64,000 nucleotides of DNA from Dipylidium caninum (lineage: Eukaryota > Platyhelminthes > Cestoda > Cyclophyllidea > Dipylidiidae). Below are positions 35,073-48,514 of the stretch, one piece after another. Numbering within the stretch: the stretch's first letter is position 1; every line of letters starts with the position of its first letter. A model generated the notes under the pieces. The model made no database searches and was not told the DNA's origin. It saw only the letters and a list, made by a program, of their open reading frames with translations. The position numbers and the translations under genes are program-made. Where the stretch lies: positions 87,286 to 151,285 of the forward strand of contig QEYB01000087.1 of assembly GCA_017562135.1 (NCBI GenBank), given 5' to 3'.

Positions 35073-38000
35073 GCTCTTTATTCCAGCGTTTCGATAGAGG
35101 CAAGGTGGGTGTCAGGTAATTAGCCGAATACGCTATCCCATTGTCGGACTATAGTTAGAAGGGAAGCACTGAAATCCTACCGTTCACATCCTCCTTTACA
35201 TGGCGTCTTTTCTTGGCCGGGAAGAATACTGGCGGAATTCCCTACGCACTCATGGAGGAGAAGGAGGACATCACATTGCCTTTTATGCTCCTTACTTGAA
35301 TCTTCTAACCCCGTAATGCAATTCACTTGGATGGGAAACAGCATTGAATCAAAAAAAAGCAACTCAACCCGCCGGACAGGGGGATCTAATTAATTTTTTA
35401 TTACATCGTTTAAAGTCGCATCTATCTGGACGAGGACATCCTACATGTAGTGATTATCAAGGGCCAGGAGAAGTCGTCGAGGCCATTGTCTAAAGTGTAT
35501 CCACCGTAATTTCCTGAAAGCGCTACAAAATGTCGGGGGTTTTTTAGAGTTGGAGTAAGGGGTATTTTCTTAGACAGGATAGGCGAAGATCACATAGCAA
35601 CAGCTCTCCTGTTCTAGTTACTCTGTCTTACGCTTTCACGTGACAGGCAGCAATTTCGCTGTAAGTGTTCCATTTCTTCCGTTTTTGGGATGAATTGAAA
35701 AGTAGTTTTGAACTTCAAGTACATTGCCTGCTAATGAAAGAGCACAATGTATTCTCAAACGTCAATTCAGTGATTTGAAGTGAAAAAAGTGTCTACGCGG
35801 CTGCACTATTTTCCTTTTCTTAGGATCAGGATGTGGAAGATTTACGACCAACCTCCGTATCGCAGGCCTCTAAATATTTGTTAACTTTAAATGCCAAATA
35901 ACGAAAAGGCGCTGAATGAGGCAAAGTGTCCGCGCCGTCAGCCCTCTTCCAACTCCACCGTCGTCTCAAGAAACAATACACTTAGGACCGAAAAGGATCC
36001 CAGTAAACGTGTTTTAATATGTTGCACATACACATCTACTCAGTGAGATTGACGATACACTTCCTTTGTAAATGTGTTCATAATATCATCACACTAGTTA
36101 CCACATTTTCCGTTTGTACAAAGGACTCAGTAACCAAGAAAACGCTCCATTAATTTTCATTATTAACATTCTTGTATAGTCCTTGGCTAGTTGTAATCAA
36201 CTGAGAATCCACTTTTCAGAGGTCTCTTCCCACCATACCTAAAAGGTTACCGCCAAGTGTTAGCGAAAGAAGTAGGCGTGTAATGCTCACGTGCCCTGAG
36301 TAAAAAAAAAACAAAGGGAAATTGCCCTCACTTTTAAGGAGAATCTTAAGGAAAAAGGGTTCTTCTGAATTTTACAACTTCAAACACGCACATATTTCCC
36401 TTTGCCATATGCCTATTCGGCGTATTTAAGTAGTATGGCAGGCACGTTAAATCGGTCCAGGATGCTTACCAGCCTTCTCTTAAGGCTTTTTGGTGAACAG
36501 TTTTACGTAGCCTAACAGGTAGACCCTGGATTAGTGGCAAAAGGCCCCTCGTCATGCGTAAAACAGACTATTAATAAATGATAAGGTGGAAAATGCCCTT
36601 CGCTTCAGTGTCACAATGCAGTAAGCATATCCATATCCATATGCTTATGCCACGAAGGAACAAGCTGATTCCAGTGCACATTAAGAACAAGGTGAAGTTG
36701 TATAAAACGAGAGCATTCTTCCCCATATATGTTCATAATAGGTGAAAGGCGCCGGTGGTTATGATGTTGATGATGCCGATGACGAAATGCGATCATTGGT
36801 TAAGACGATGGACCAATGCGGATGCAGAATTGTCCTCTCCACCACGGAGGGGCAAGGGTGTTCGGAGGGGAGAGGCAGAGGGAGGAGAGGAAGAAGGGTG
36901 CAAGGGTGGGGTAGCGATTCCTAATACGCTAACTTGTAGATCCATGCGTAGCCGGATCATGTCTGCATGGGTTTGGAGTCAACCGTAACGTCCCTGTTCC
37001 GTAATCTGTCATAATCTTCTCGCAAATGAGCGGCCAAAGTATACCCACGAGGTGAGACATATTTCGTTTTCATTTTATATAATCTAACCCAAAAAATGTC
37101 CCATCTGTGGGTGGAAGTTTTACATCCCCTTATTTTACAACTTGCTTGAAAGTCGGTACAACACATTCCTCTTATATCTAGTTAAGGAGGAGATAACTTG
37201 GAAAAAAAGTAGAATTACTGTCTTCATTGTTGGTGTTAGATTACAAGCAATACTGAGTGCTCGGGACCCTGTTGATAACATTAGGATGTAGTGAGGTGCA
37301 GACGATATCTTTGCCAACTAATCTGCCCAGTATATAGACTACAATGTGTGGAAAAACAAGTCAAGAAATGTGACTCACTAGGATCATAATTTTTGTACAA
37401 CTTGGTTCTTTGAAAGGGAATTTGCCAACAGTGATTGGATGAGAAGGTGTCTTGGATGACTGAAAAGTTAAACATAAACTAAATAAGACTGTGACAATGT
37501 ATTGTGACTTTAGTTAATAATAAAAGCTTCGAAAACACTTCCATAGGGAGGATGTTTTTGCAACTTTACCCTTGCAACTAGTTTTAATAGCAGCGTTTTA
37601 GGCTTTGTTACAACGTTTACCACGCCAAATTTACCGCAATGGGGTTGTTTTGTAGGCAAAAAAAGTGTCCAACTTTACTCTCCCTCCAGACCCATTTCGA
37701 TAACAGGGCAAAACTTACAAGACATCTCATTTGGGAACTAGGAAAGGCAGACTATAATAGTCAGCCAAAGAAAGATATTTTTCTCAGTGCGACGCTGTCA
37801 ACTTCCATACCTTACTTCAGCACCAGTGGCCATGCTGTTGGGGGGTTGGTAAACTCACGAGGACACGGAAATTTGCGTTGGGTTAACGTATTGAATCAGG
37901 CACTTTTTACCTACCGCTGCCTCACATCCTCTAAGTTCCGCTTAAAACGCCAAATTTAAGTCCGACCTCATGTGGCTCCGTGATCGCATGACCGCTAACA

Positions 38001-38217
38001 TTAAATATCTTTTTTGTTAGCGTATTTAGAGCCATCTAAAGCAGTGGTTCGGCGCGCGAAGATGTAAAATAACGGCGGTAACCTCCCCTTGGTTTTGCTT
38101 GACAGAGCTAAAGTCAGGGAGGTGTGGTAGAATTTAGAGTGACTAGTGGATATGGATGATGATCAGGGAAAGGAGAGGGATTCGCTGCCGAATCTCAGAA
38201 TTCAATATTTGAATTTG
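35073..38217. other. No gene recognised, possible 5' RGS-gene territory
   Basis: The upstream exons of the plus-strand RGS gene should lie here or be missing. A 106-codon plus-strand frame at 37639-37959 begins MGLFCRQKKC, which would suit an N-terminally lipidated RGS start, but nothing else supports it. The other frames are short. Confidence 0.35.
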
Positions 38218-38218
38218 T

Positions 38219-38745
38219 CCGCTGCCAAAAACATATCACAAACACAAAATATTTGTGGTTGAACATTTTATGAAAAAAAAGACAGTATTTGAACGATTAC
38301 TATTTGACAGTATAATCGATTTCACAAAGGTATTCACGTCATATGAAACTTTTGATCGTTATTGATTAATTGATTTGCCTTCCGAGGGGAAGTTTATTCG
38401 CCCCTTACTAATTTTAGCTCTGAAGTCAACACAACTGAGTCGAGCGCACCAGTGAAAGTACAAGATGTCACTGCCACTGGCAGTAGCATTGTTCATGCAC
38501 CATCACCGCCACTGTCGCCACCTCAGCCGCCCGTGCCACCACCGCGGTGCAGAACACCCAAGACACCTGCTGAAATGACACTCTTCTGTGGCGGCAACTC
38601 AGCAGTCCGACTGACCAACACCAGTGCCTTTCTGGCACTGCAGAGCACTGTACGCAATTGCATTCCTGTGGCATTACCGGCCAACAGACTGACATGGGAC
38701 TTAGTGTTGGAGCCGTGTCCCACTACTACGACGGCATTCAAGAGT
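38219..38745 (+). repeat. Resident copy of the RGS segment found in both cassettes
   Basis: This is the donor-side copy of the segment also present at 34358-34882 (inverted) and 50466-50990 (direct). It begins at ccgctgccaaaa and ends at attcaagagt, inside the exon. Differences are few, for example one A/G in gaacgattactatttg and one A/G in cccactactacg. Confidence 0.85.
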
Positions 38746-41700
38746 CTTCACCGTGTCTCCAGTGATGAAAATATAGCAGCCAGTTTTCAGGTTAAGAAGG
38801 TGCATCTCCAAAGGGTGACATCTGAACAAATTCGTCGATGGGAAACAAACCTAACTTTTTTGCTCAGTGATCCTGGTAAGTATCCCTTCTATATAGCATT
38901 CATTGTTCTCGACTTTCCTACTTTCGGTCCCCTAGTCATCATTACTATGATCGCTTCTATTCTGACACCATTTGTATTCCGATTAAGCTTAAAGAAAGTC
39001 GGCCGTTTACAATCTCTGAGGCAAGAGTAATTATTTCCAGCTTTTTCGCAAATGACAAAGCTACTCACCTGTCCTCCTCTTTTTTGCTCTACTTGCACTA
39101 TTTTTTGAGGCATTTAAGTGTTCCTTCTTGACTTTCACTTTTCCCTTTATTGTCACTGCTTTATGCACCACCCAATGATACAGTTGTAAGCTAAACTCTA
39201 AACTTCCGGCTCTACGTGTTGATATATCTACAATACAGCAACAATTGATATACTGGCTCACCTTCTTAACTCCAACAGGATACCTGGGTCAAAACGGAAA
39301 TTGTTTGGTCCCTTTCACACTGCCTGTCTAGGGGAATTATGCATATAGAGGTAGAGAGTTTTTATTCAAGCTACTATCCCGCATATATCCTTTAAATTAC
39401 ATTTATGGAGATTGGGATTACTGTCTTAGCAATGGATTATCTTGGTATTAACGTTAATTTTGAAAGATAGATAGGCAAATGATCGTTATTTTTTATCTAA
39501 AAAAGTGCACGTAAGATGGTAAAATGGAGGGACATCGACTGTTGTGCTTTCGAGATTTTCCTCCAGCATAACCTATGACTAGACGTTAAATTTGAATGTG
39601 GATGTAAAAATTTGAATAAAGGTGACTGGTTATGCTGTGCGCAGTTGTTTAATCACCGAAATTCGTGATTATTAGAAGCATAAAGAGTCTGTAAAGGTAG
39701 TTTAGTTCAAATTCGTACTAGCAGTGTAGTTGTAGGAATGGATTTTGACCTTCTCCTAAGAACAAATGATCTCTACAACTATGGAGCGAGTGTTAGTACA
39801 ATATTCCGCAATTCGCGAACTAACAAAGCATTTGCTGCGGCAAATAGCAACTTTTTCTGGTCCATTGCAAAGATCGTAACTTGGCCAATTAGTGGCAACG
39901 GATTTGCCCAGTAAAGCCACTAACCCACAAGTTCATTTGAAATCTCTGAAGGGAACTTTTGAGAAGATTAATAGTTTAGTTTTACTTCAGTATGGACAAC
40001 TGAGGTGACGTTTAGGCAGCCATAAATCAGAGTCGCAAGAGCTCCTTGGGTTAGGAGAATTACCTTAGTGTTTCCACAAAAAAATTCCGCTTAAGCATCC
40101 TCTCTACTTAGGCGGGTGGTAAAACACACGGCTAAACCTTCGGGTGCTTGTCAGCAATCGAGCATGGGCAACTTTTCGTCTTTTTGTGTGCTTTGGTGTC
40201 GGAATCACGTCCTTACGAATAATACATCAGTTAAAAATAGTTATTTCATGTTTAAAGATTAAGATTTCGAGTTGTGCAAAGAAAATTCCTGTAGTAAAAT
40301 TCCTGAACCACAAATTCCAGATACTTATTGCTTTTTGACAATGGCCAAACGGTTCCGAATTCCACAAAGTTTATGGAATTAGGAATTCTTAAAAAATTAT
40401 GTGTAAAATGTGTATTTCAGCCCTTTTGTACGATCTTTACAAATGACGAGAGTCGTAAGGAAACCTTTTACGTAAACTATTTCGCTATACAAAAATCTCA
40501 GTCGAGAGTCATGATTTCATTCAGAAACCCCTACTTGAAAAGGTGGTTTTTAAAGGTCGTCTCCCTACATAGGTAACATGCATTAAAACGAAGAAGAAAT
40601 TCTAAACAATAAAAGAACGTGAATTACCGTCTTGTTCTTGATAAATCACCTGGAAATGCCGAAGTTATAATAACGCTTAGAGCACATATATCCTTTATCG
40701 AATCAACCTTTCTTGACACTTTCCTTTAAATTACTTTATTGCATTTGTCGAGAAGAGACAGTTGTTAAAATGCTAGTTGAAAATACCGCACCCCTTGTTA
40801 CTCCTTGAATACATTTGGAAAGATTATCGCGAAAAAAAAGAATTCCTTACCAACCTATAATAAAGCAGCACAAAGAAATGCCTTTGTCTGTTTCGTCAAT
40901 TCTAAAAATAATTGGTTGATATTAGAACTTACCGAACTACCGGTTGATAAAAATACAGCCAAAGAAACACTTCAGTAGGTTGCAATCTTTAAATAGAAGC
41001 CTAAACTGTAAATTAGTCTAATCTTTATGCCTATAGAGAATAAACATTGAATCGCTCAAAAGCTGTCTGATTTAACCACCCCCGCAAAAAATGACAACTT
41101 GTTTTATCAAGACCGCTTTTTCCTGCAGTCATGAAAACTTTCTTTCTCCTTTTGGATTCACTTGAACTCCAACACTTAAAAAAGAGACGTTGAAGTGCAT
41201 TAAAGAGGTGCGAAGCAGAATTTGAATACTCCTCGGTGCTGAACTCAGGGGCGATTTGTAGCTTTGCGCGAAAACTGATAGTGTTAAAAGTCTGACAGTT
41301 GGAAGTGTATTTTGATTTCACACAGCTATCCTTATGTCCGCCGTTAATCATTTAAATAGGCCTAAACGCTTATAGTGAGGGCGATGAAAACCCTCCAATA
41401 AACTACAACATGCAGGATTTGTAATCTTGTTAATTTTATGCGTTCTATCAAGAAATTATCCAAAATTTGGGCATTGGAGGATTTTACAGATGTTTTTTCA
41501 AGGCCACTGTTGTTTCTACAAAAGTTGCTAATAAATCAAACAACCGCAACAATGGTTTACAGATGTTTTATCATGTTTTTATTGTAGAGGGTTTGGCGCT
41601 CTTCGAAAAATTTCTCGAAAGCGAATTTAGCCAGGAAAATTTACAGTTCTGGGAAGCCTGTGAACAATATCGTCGGTTGCCTGCAAAACTCCTAGCCTCT

Positions 41701-42148
41701 GAGGCCCAGAAAATCTACCAACTCTACCTTTCCGTCCAGTCACCTCGAGAAGTGAAGCCCATATCCCTACTCCTATTACTTACTCAATGTTACTTTCATC
41801 TTATAAATAGTTTTCTTAATTTTTCAGGTGAATCTGGATTCTAAAACTCGATTAAAAACGATCAGTCTCCTCTCTACCCCGACTACCCACCTTTTTGACA
41901 GTGCACAACGCAAAATTCAAGCACTGATGGAGAAGGATTCGTATCAGAGATTCCTTCGTGCACCTCTCTTCCTCAATTTCAAGAAATCCGTATTGGAAAA
42001 TGCAGGCGCCGCCACGAAAGCCCATCAAAACTCATCACCTCGGGAACAACAACGTAAATCTACTCATCATGGTTCAACGACAATCCACAGCGCTCTTCCC
42101 TACATCCTTAATGTTAGTGCTATTCCATTGGGTCGAAAACCCTTCTAA
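38418..42148 (+). CDS. R4-type RGS protein (regulator of G-protein signalling), 5' end missing
   Basis: Exons: 38418-38875, 41588-41751 and 41828-42148 (stop). The junctions are phase 1 (Glu codon split) and phase 0. The first exon gives a Pro/Ser-rich segment (PSPPLSPPQPPVPPP), a Cys-containing stretch and the start of the RGS box (SEQIRRWETNLTFLLSDP). The second and third give FEKFLESEFSQENLQFWEAC, then EVNLDSKTR, FDSAQRKIQALMEKDSYQRF. The Galpha-contact residues of RGS4 (Glu-Asn in SEFSQEN, Asn in VNLDS, Asp-Ser and Arg in KDSYQRF) are present, so the GTPase-activating function should be intact. R4 similarity (SVQ..REVNLDS) is better than R7. The frame after the box runs to TAA at 42146-42148. 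Introns of 2.7 kb and 76 bp. Confidence 0.85.
39069..39227 (-). CDS. Possible nested minus-strand exon in an RGS intron
   Basis: This 159-nt open block has a good acceptor (gttgtattgtag) and donor (gaggacag|gtgagt) on the minus strand. It codes for a basic stretch (KGKVKVKKEHL, SRAKKRRTG) with no recognised domain. No partner exon was found, so this may be chance. Confidence 0.2.
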
Positions 42149-45100
42149 TGGGGGCTAAAAGCACTCCACAGATCCCTCATATCAACTTTTATCCATCCAG
42201 CCATCTACCCAGCCTTCTATCACTTCAGTCCACTAGAGAAAAACAGTAAATAATATTGAGGTGCCGCTTTTTATACACGAGAGAATCATTTTTATACGTC
42301 TTATTCCCTCTCCTCGATGCGAAGATTCCGCTTGTATTAACGCAAAGGATGCATCCACTAGTAAAGGAATCTCTTCTAACCGCTGATCTGTTCATTGATG
42401 TCATTTCTTCCGCGCATACATCACGTGTGCTAGATCTAAGGGTGTTTTGGTTGGAAAAGGAAAAAGGGAATTGCCTAAAGAGTAAACGCTTCAAGGGTAA
42501 ATGCAATGTCACTTTCTCAAGACCTGGGTAGTGGCCCGCAGAAATCGCCCACATTGCTCCTTTCACCCAATTCCGTTTTTCATTTAAATTGGTATTTTGA
42601 GAAGGACTGACTGTGTTTGATAGGATAATACAACGCCAGGGTATGCCAGTCCCTTCACGTGATGTTCGAATAATCCACCTCTCATGTACAAAAAGAGCCA
42701 AGCCCCCCGCATGCTTTTTACTTCATTTTATTTTTTTCTAATCATGTGAATTTTAGAGTTAGTAGGAAGTTTTCATATAAATTGCCTCAAAAGTGTTAAT
42801 TTTAGCGGAGTGCTTGAACAAGTGAGTGCATAAGTAGGCTTTCCAGTAGCATGTTGTAATCACGGGTGACTACGGCTTGTTGGGCGTGAGACACAATAGG
42901 CACTGACAATTAAAATTACCTGATTAATCCTTGACTTAACGTCAGTGAATTAGCCTACCGCTCCGACTTAAATTAATTTAATTTTTCCATTATTTACTGG
43001 AACCGCTAAAATAACTGACTAAATCGACAAGTTCTCAACAAAGAGAATTCCGTCTTCCACCACTTTTTAACTTTTTAAATCAAGGCGTTTATACTCGAAA
43101 GTTACTTAGATTTGTTTAGATAAAAGTCTCCTCAACCAAAACGTGGCCGCCGGGCTTGTACCATGTGTATAATCAGGAGGCTCTCAAGTACGACAACATT
43201 CGCACTTTGATTAAGCGGCAAATACCCTTACACATATGCACCGTATAAGGCGAGGTAAATATAGAAGTTCAATTAATTAGATGTCACGTCACTCCCCACT
43301 GAGTTAACTTCTACCCACCTCCGTGGTTTGGTGGTTTGGTACTTACCGCACTGCTGTACGATGCAGTGTACACAACCTCCTCTGTCGCCTGCTCCATCGT
43401 GTACTTACGTTAGGTGGTTTAGAATTACGGACTGCGAGGTTAATTGCTCCTCAGTCCGGCCATACGCTGGAATTGCATCCTCGTCTACGCTTCTTCAATC
43501 ACTCCCACACAATTATATCCACCTCTTCACCGGGATGTTATTGTTGGTGTCCCCACGCGGAATGGAATCTGTGTGAATCTGTCTCTCGTGACTCGCATTA
43601 CCTGCGGCACACATGGAGAACATAAAATAGCATAAAAGTCAACTTTCATGACTAAGCTTCTTGAGAATACTTAGACATGCATTTAACCTTCCTTCTTGAA
43701 GCGAATAGAAAGCCAATTACTCGTCACAGTTGCAAGTAACTCGCACTGAAGGCATAGACTGCCAATCACCATGGTGAAACAGACTCACTTGCAGTTGGAA
43801 GAGATTATTTGAGTTCCTCACTGACTAACTGGTAGTTAAAAATTAGAGAGTTCACAAATAATTTCGTTGAACTTCTATATCATAAAATTTTATACTTTTC
43901 ATTCTTAAGTGAACTTCCAAAATAGACCTAAAAATACTATGGTGGACGGAGAGGCCGCTTTCATCATAATAAAACTCTTTACCCCCAAAAAAGAATGACT
44001 CCTCATCTGGTGCCAATGAATAATTAAAAAAAGAAAACACTCGGAGAAGTGGCGCAACTCAACTCACCCATTTCCTCTAACATGTCTCTTGTATTAGACG
44101 GTTTATATATAGGAAACGGTATAATTTTCTTCACTTTGCATTTTACCAACGAAATGTGTGCATTGAGGGTGCAATTAAACCTCAGCGTAAAAAAGGGTTC
44201 CACAGGAGCATTTCAGACGTCCCAAAAAGGGGATAAAGGCGATCTCATTGTTTACGCAAGGGCAGAATAATTTATTGTTCCACTCGATAAATGGTGCTGC
44301 AAATTTCCTTCTCCCCAAATTGTCGCCTCGATCTAATTCGCAGAAAGAAGAGTTGGCCAACATCGCCTAGACGAAATACCCCATGACTTCGAGGAGTAAA
44401 AATAAATGAATGAGTTGGTCTGAGGACAGATGCGATATGAAGCGAGGAGAGGAGACCGGCGGAAGAAAGTGTCATTAACTTTTACTGTCAGGACTATTTT
44501 CCTCCGGGAGCAGTACTACCCAAAAAATTCCCTGTCGAGTGTTTTCGTAAATTAGTAGAATGACCGAATTTTAGGTCAAAGGCAGGCTGATACACTTCGT
44601 TTCTTTCATCTGTTTTTATTTCACCTTTCGTAAAGTCTGAAATTGGCTATCCCCGAGTCCAATACTTCTCAACGTCTCAAAATGCCCTTTTTAATCCTAT
44701 ACTCGCGCACTTCAAAACCACAAAATCGTGCCGCCACGTTAAACGGGTAAGTTTACCTTCGTATTAGAGGCCTCAACCGCGAAATGGAAGGTGATGGAAA
44801 AAAGGGAAGGAGGGGGGGGGGGGGGTAAAAGGGTGGTATACCTTACTTAATCTAGGCGAATTCACCTACTGTAGGAAATTCCTGCTAAAGCCATTAAGAC
44901 GATTCGAACGCAACCCTTGCACGACAGTCTAACACCTCATACTAAGTGGCAAACATCAACGCCTCCTCCTCTACCTCTTCTTCCCCCTCGGGCGAAAGGT
45001 GAATGAATTGTGATTGCTCCACATGCTATAGTTTAAACCAAATTCCACTGTGATGTAGGGGATGAGCTTAACATTATGCGTCTTTCCGTACTCTCACTAG

Positions 45101-48100
45101 CTCAGAGCGTTAGACTTAAAGGTGAGTGAAATGTGAGCAAAATGCGAGTGGTAAACAGTGGACATGTTTTTGTTTTAAAAGACAGCTCTTTCGTGAGGTC
45201 GTGTATCCGCCAAACTTGGCAGTTAATATGAAGAGTTGGACGTAAGTGGATGCTTTTCATTCGCCTGGGTGCTAAATCGCAACTTTTTTCTCATACTGTA
45301 GACAGGTGAAGAGACGCAGGAAGAGTGAATTTTAAATATTGCGCTCACCTTCTTCAAGTACTCATAGAGATGGAAGCAGATGGATAATTCTCATTCACTC
45401 GATTGCCAAACCGCAACCTCTACATTTTCATTGCCACTGTGTCCACTAGTAGTGGCAGCATTATCGACAACATCAAGGCTCTCAAACAAATCATCAAGTC
45501 GCCCCACTACTTTTGTCACTTTTTTTCCCACACCATAGACACGTCACGAAATGTTGGAAGAGTGAATTTTAGATATCTCACCCATCTTCGTTAAATGTTT
45601 ATAGACTGTGGAGAAATATTGCCATGCAGTTTGCTAGTTGACAGTTGACGCCCGCGATTCAAATCCTAACCACGTCGATAGGGTGAAGTGCAGGTACAAT
45701 CTTATCTTCCATTTATCGCGTATGCTCAAGGAGCTGCGTTAACTTATCGAAAAAGGCAATTCCTAATTATTAGATCTATTCCAGAATTTAACGTTATCTT
45801 TACTTGCTGCAAATATGGACCACAGACACCGGGGCAGACACTTCAATTTACTGTCTTAATGATTGTTCAATTTTTTTCATATTTAAGGCTTGTACCGTTC
45901 CTTGAGTAATTGTGGTGTGGCCCCTCTTTTTCTTTAATCCTCCTACATGCAACCCTCAGAATGGTGAGGTGATAAGTTTGGAAAAGATTCCTTGTAGGAT
46001 TAAGGGTTTAAAAGTATTTGACAAAAGCACTCCCCAGTACAATCTATCTACTTGGAACCCAAACACGCTCCCACGTTAACACCATACTGTTATTTTTTAT
46101 GTACAAGACAGTGTTTGGTGGGAAAATGTTTGAGAAGACTTAGAGTTTCGTGTCAAAATGGCAAATCCCACCAAAGGAAGTAACACCATGATTTATGGTG
46201 AAGATGCCTTAAAGGTTATCTATAAAAGGAGATGTCAGACCAACCTCTACATAAGGCCAGGTGGTTTTTAAAAAAATGGAAAGAACACTTCAGTTGGCCT
46301 GGACGCACTCCTGCGGTAGAACACCAAAAAAATACTTGTCATATCAAATATATTCGTTTCCTCTGCGCACACATTGGTCTGCTTACCAATGCCAAAACAG
46401 GCACTGCTAAGATTTGCAAACCCTTCATGCTTCAAATGGCGCACCAACAATACGTTGGGAAATCTTAAATAACAAGCCATTCATTTAATCTGACTTCTCT
46501 CGTTATGGGGAAAAGTCATCACTGACATAAAGGTGAAGTGACGTGCGATCTGCCATCTTCTTCTGCTAAAATGAAGAATATCCATTGAAAGAATACTAAA
46601 TTCCATAAAAGCAGACGTATGCGAATGTTTACAACAACTTAATATAAAACAATAGGATTGCGTATTTTAATCCATTATTTCCTGGTGCCATTTAGAACTC
46701 TTGATTGCTTTCGCAAAGGGAGTGACGAGCCGAACAATTTTAAAAAATCTTCATCGCCCTACACAAAAGTTTCAATGAAAATTCATGACTGTTAGGATTA
46801 ATGATGTAATTTATACGTGCATCTTTTTATTTTCTATAATATGGGAATTCGCTTAAGTTTCAACTTCACACAAATATGATTAATTATTGAAGGAAGTACA
46901 CGTTTGGAAGGAAATATGAGGATTATTGTAAATAGTTAAGTTAAATAGTGGAGAAAAGGAGAATAATGTTGGGATATAAAGCCGAGGGTAGAACATATGT
47001 TTGAAAAAACACAGTTCGAGGCATTCTAGTTAAGAGAAAACTATTTTTCCAACTCTTTTCAGTTATTTGTAAGAACTGCCCAGGCCATTGCTTGAATTGA
47101 ATGCAAGTCGTACGACAATTTAAAGTTTGGAGAAATGAAATATGGCAACAAATGGGATGCATATACCATGAGTTATCATATGCTTTTTATGAAATGCCTA
47201 CAGTAAATGAGAAGTATAACAAGTGATTGACTTTGTTTCGAACATTCTTCGTTAACTGAGTCTGCGGAGATTGTTATTACTGACTTGGGAATAGGCGAGT
47301 TTCGAATGATAATCACTCAGTATGTCGCTACATGTTTTCAACGTGATAGTAAAAACATTTAAGCTGCTTTTGCCTCATTTTCACTCTCCATTCTCCTTCT
47401 CCACTGCAAAATACCATGGCTATGGACCACACTTAGAGCGGATATAGTCTTTCGGGACTTTTTAACACAAACTTAAGCCTTTCGAACGGAAGCGCAAGGT
47501 AGCGTGACATCACAATTGCTTAACTAACTCTTTTTTACTTATTAATAATTAACTATACTTAGAACACTACAATTCATTTGTCAGGTGCCCTCCGCCACCC
47601 TAAAGAGGCATTTAAATTACGGACGAGTGGTTCAACATTTCTTAATATCTATACAATGACAAATTTAACTTCAAATTTTTGACGATTCCCATATTTTTAT
47701 GCTGTCTAAAAAATTCATTCTTGACAGAGTTCTAACGGGCATTGGGGGCAAGAAAAGTGCCTTGTTTTTGTCAGTGCTCCTTGTTTCCTCCCTCTTTCCA
47801 CTTCTTCCCTATCTCCTTCTTGATTATTTCACTTTTTCTGCCCTCTGCTGTCCTAATGTAAGTCACTCAAATGAAATTGCCAATAACCTTTTCATTTGGA
47901 TTCTTATTAATTCTACAAATTGTGGCTTGATACGCGATGGTCAGGTTGTAAAACTAGTCAGAAAATCATTCAGCTCCCAGATCCTCCTTAGTTTTACTAA
48001 AATTTTGTCTAAGATCTGCTGGAAAGTACTGTCCCTTTTTGGATTAGAAAGACAATTTTCCTCACAGTTATTAGAGTCTATAAAATAATATAATTGCCAC

Positions 48101-48514
48101 TATTATTTTGACTTATTGTCAGAGTGAAGGCAATTGCATATCCCATTCTTAAAAATATTTAACATCTTCTTGTGCGAAAATTTGAATCAGTTCTTGTTTG
48201 ACAACTTCTTCTATTTTAAATTTTTGCCCTTCAAAAAGGCCTGTAATGTCAAAGCGAGTGGTAGTTGGGGCATGCTAAATCCCGGGAACATAATGGATGC
48301 AACGGAATTTTCCTGCTTAATTCTACGATTATTCGACGAGTCCTCGTAGCAAAATAATGCATCTTTTCTTTTACTGCTTTCTTTAACTTCTCCACTTGCT
48401 GACAATACTTCTCCGAATTAAGCTTTTCGTCCTAAGATGTCCCATCGTATAAACATTTTCTTAATAAAAGATAACTTTAGTTTAGATATGGAAGGGCTAG
48501 ATTTTCCGACTTCC
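42149..48514. other. Intergenic, no gene recognised
   Basis: Open frames without recognised domains include a 158-codon minus-strand frame at 42225-42701, a hydrophobic 129-codon plus-strand frame at 47699-48088 and a 78-codon frame at 46232-46468. A degenerate direct repeat lies at 45280-45375 and 45515-45615, and a run of 14 G at 44812-44825. I do not call a gene. Confidence 0.4.

Noticed and set aside
41588..42148. R7-type RGS (with DEP and GGL domains)
   Set aside because: The box matches R4 better (SVQ..REVNLDSKTR, LMEKDSYQRF), and no GGL or DEP sequence was found upstream.
43323..43625. Overlapping plus-strand frames of 60-100 codons
   Set aside because: Three frames are open together, with no domain and no splice sites; this looks like locally stop-poor sequence.
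45640..45700. Possible tRNA B-box (gattcaaatcc)
   Set aside because: No matching A-box or cloverleaf stems around it.
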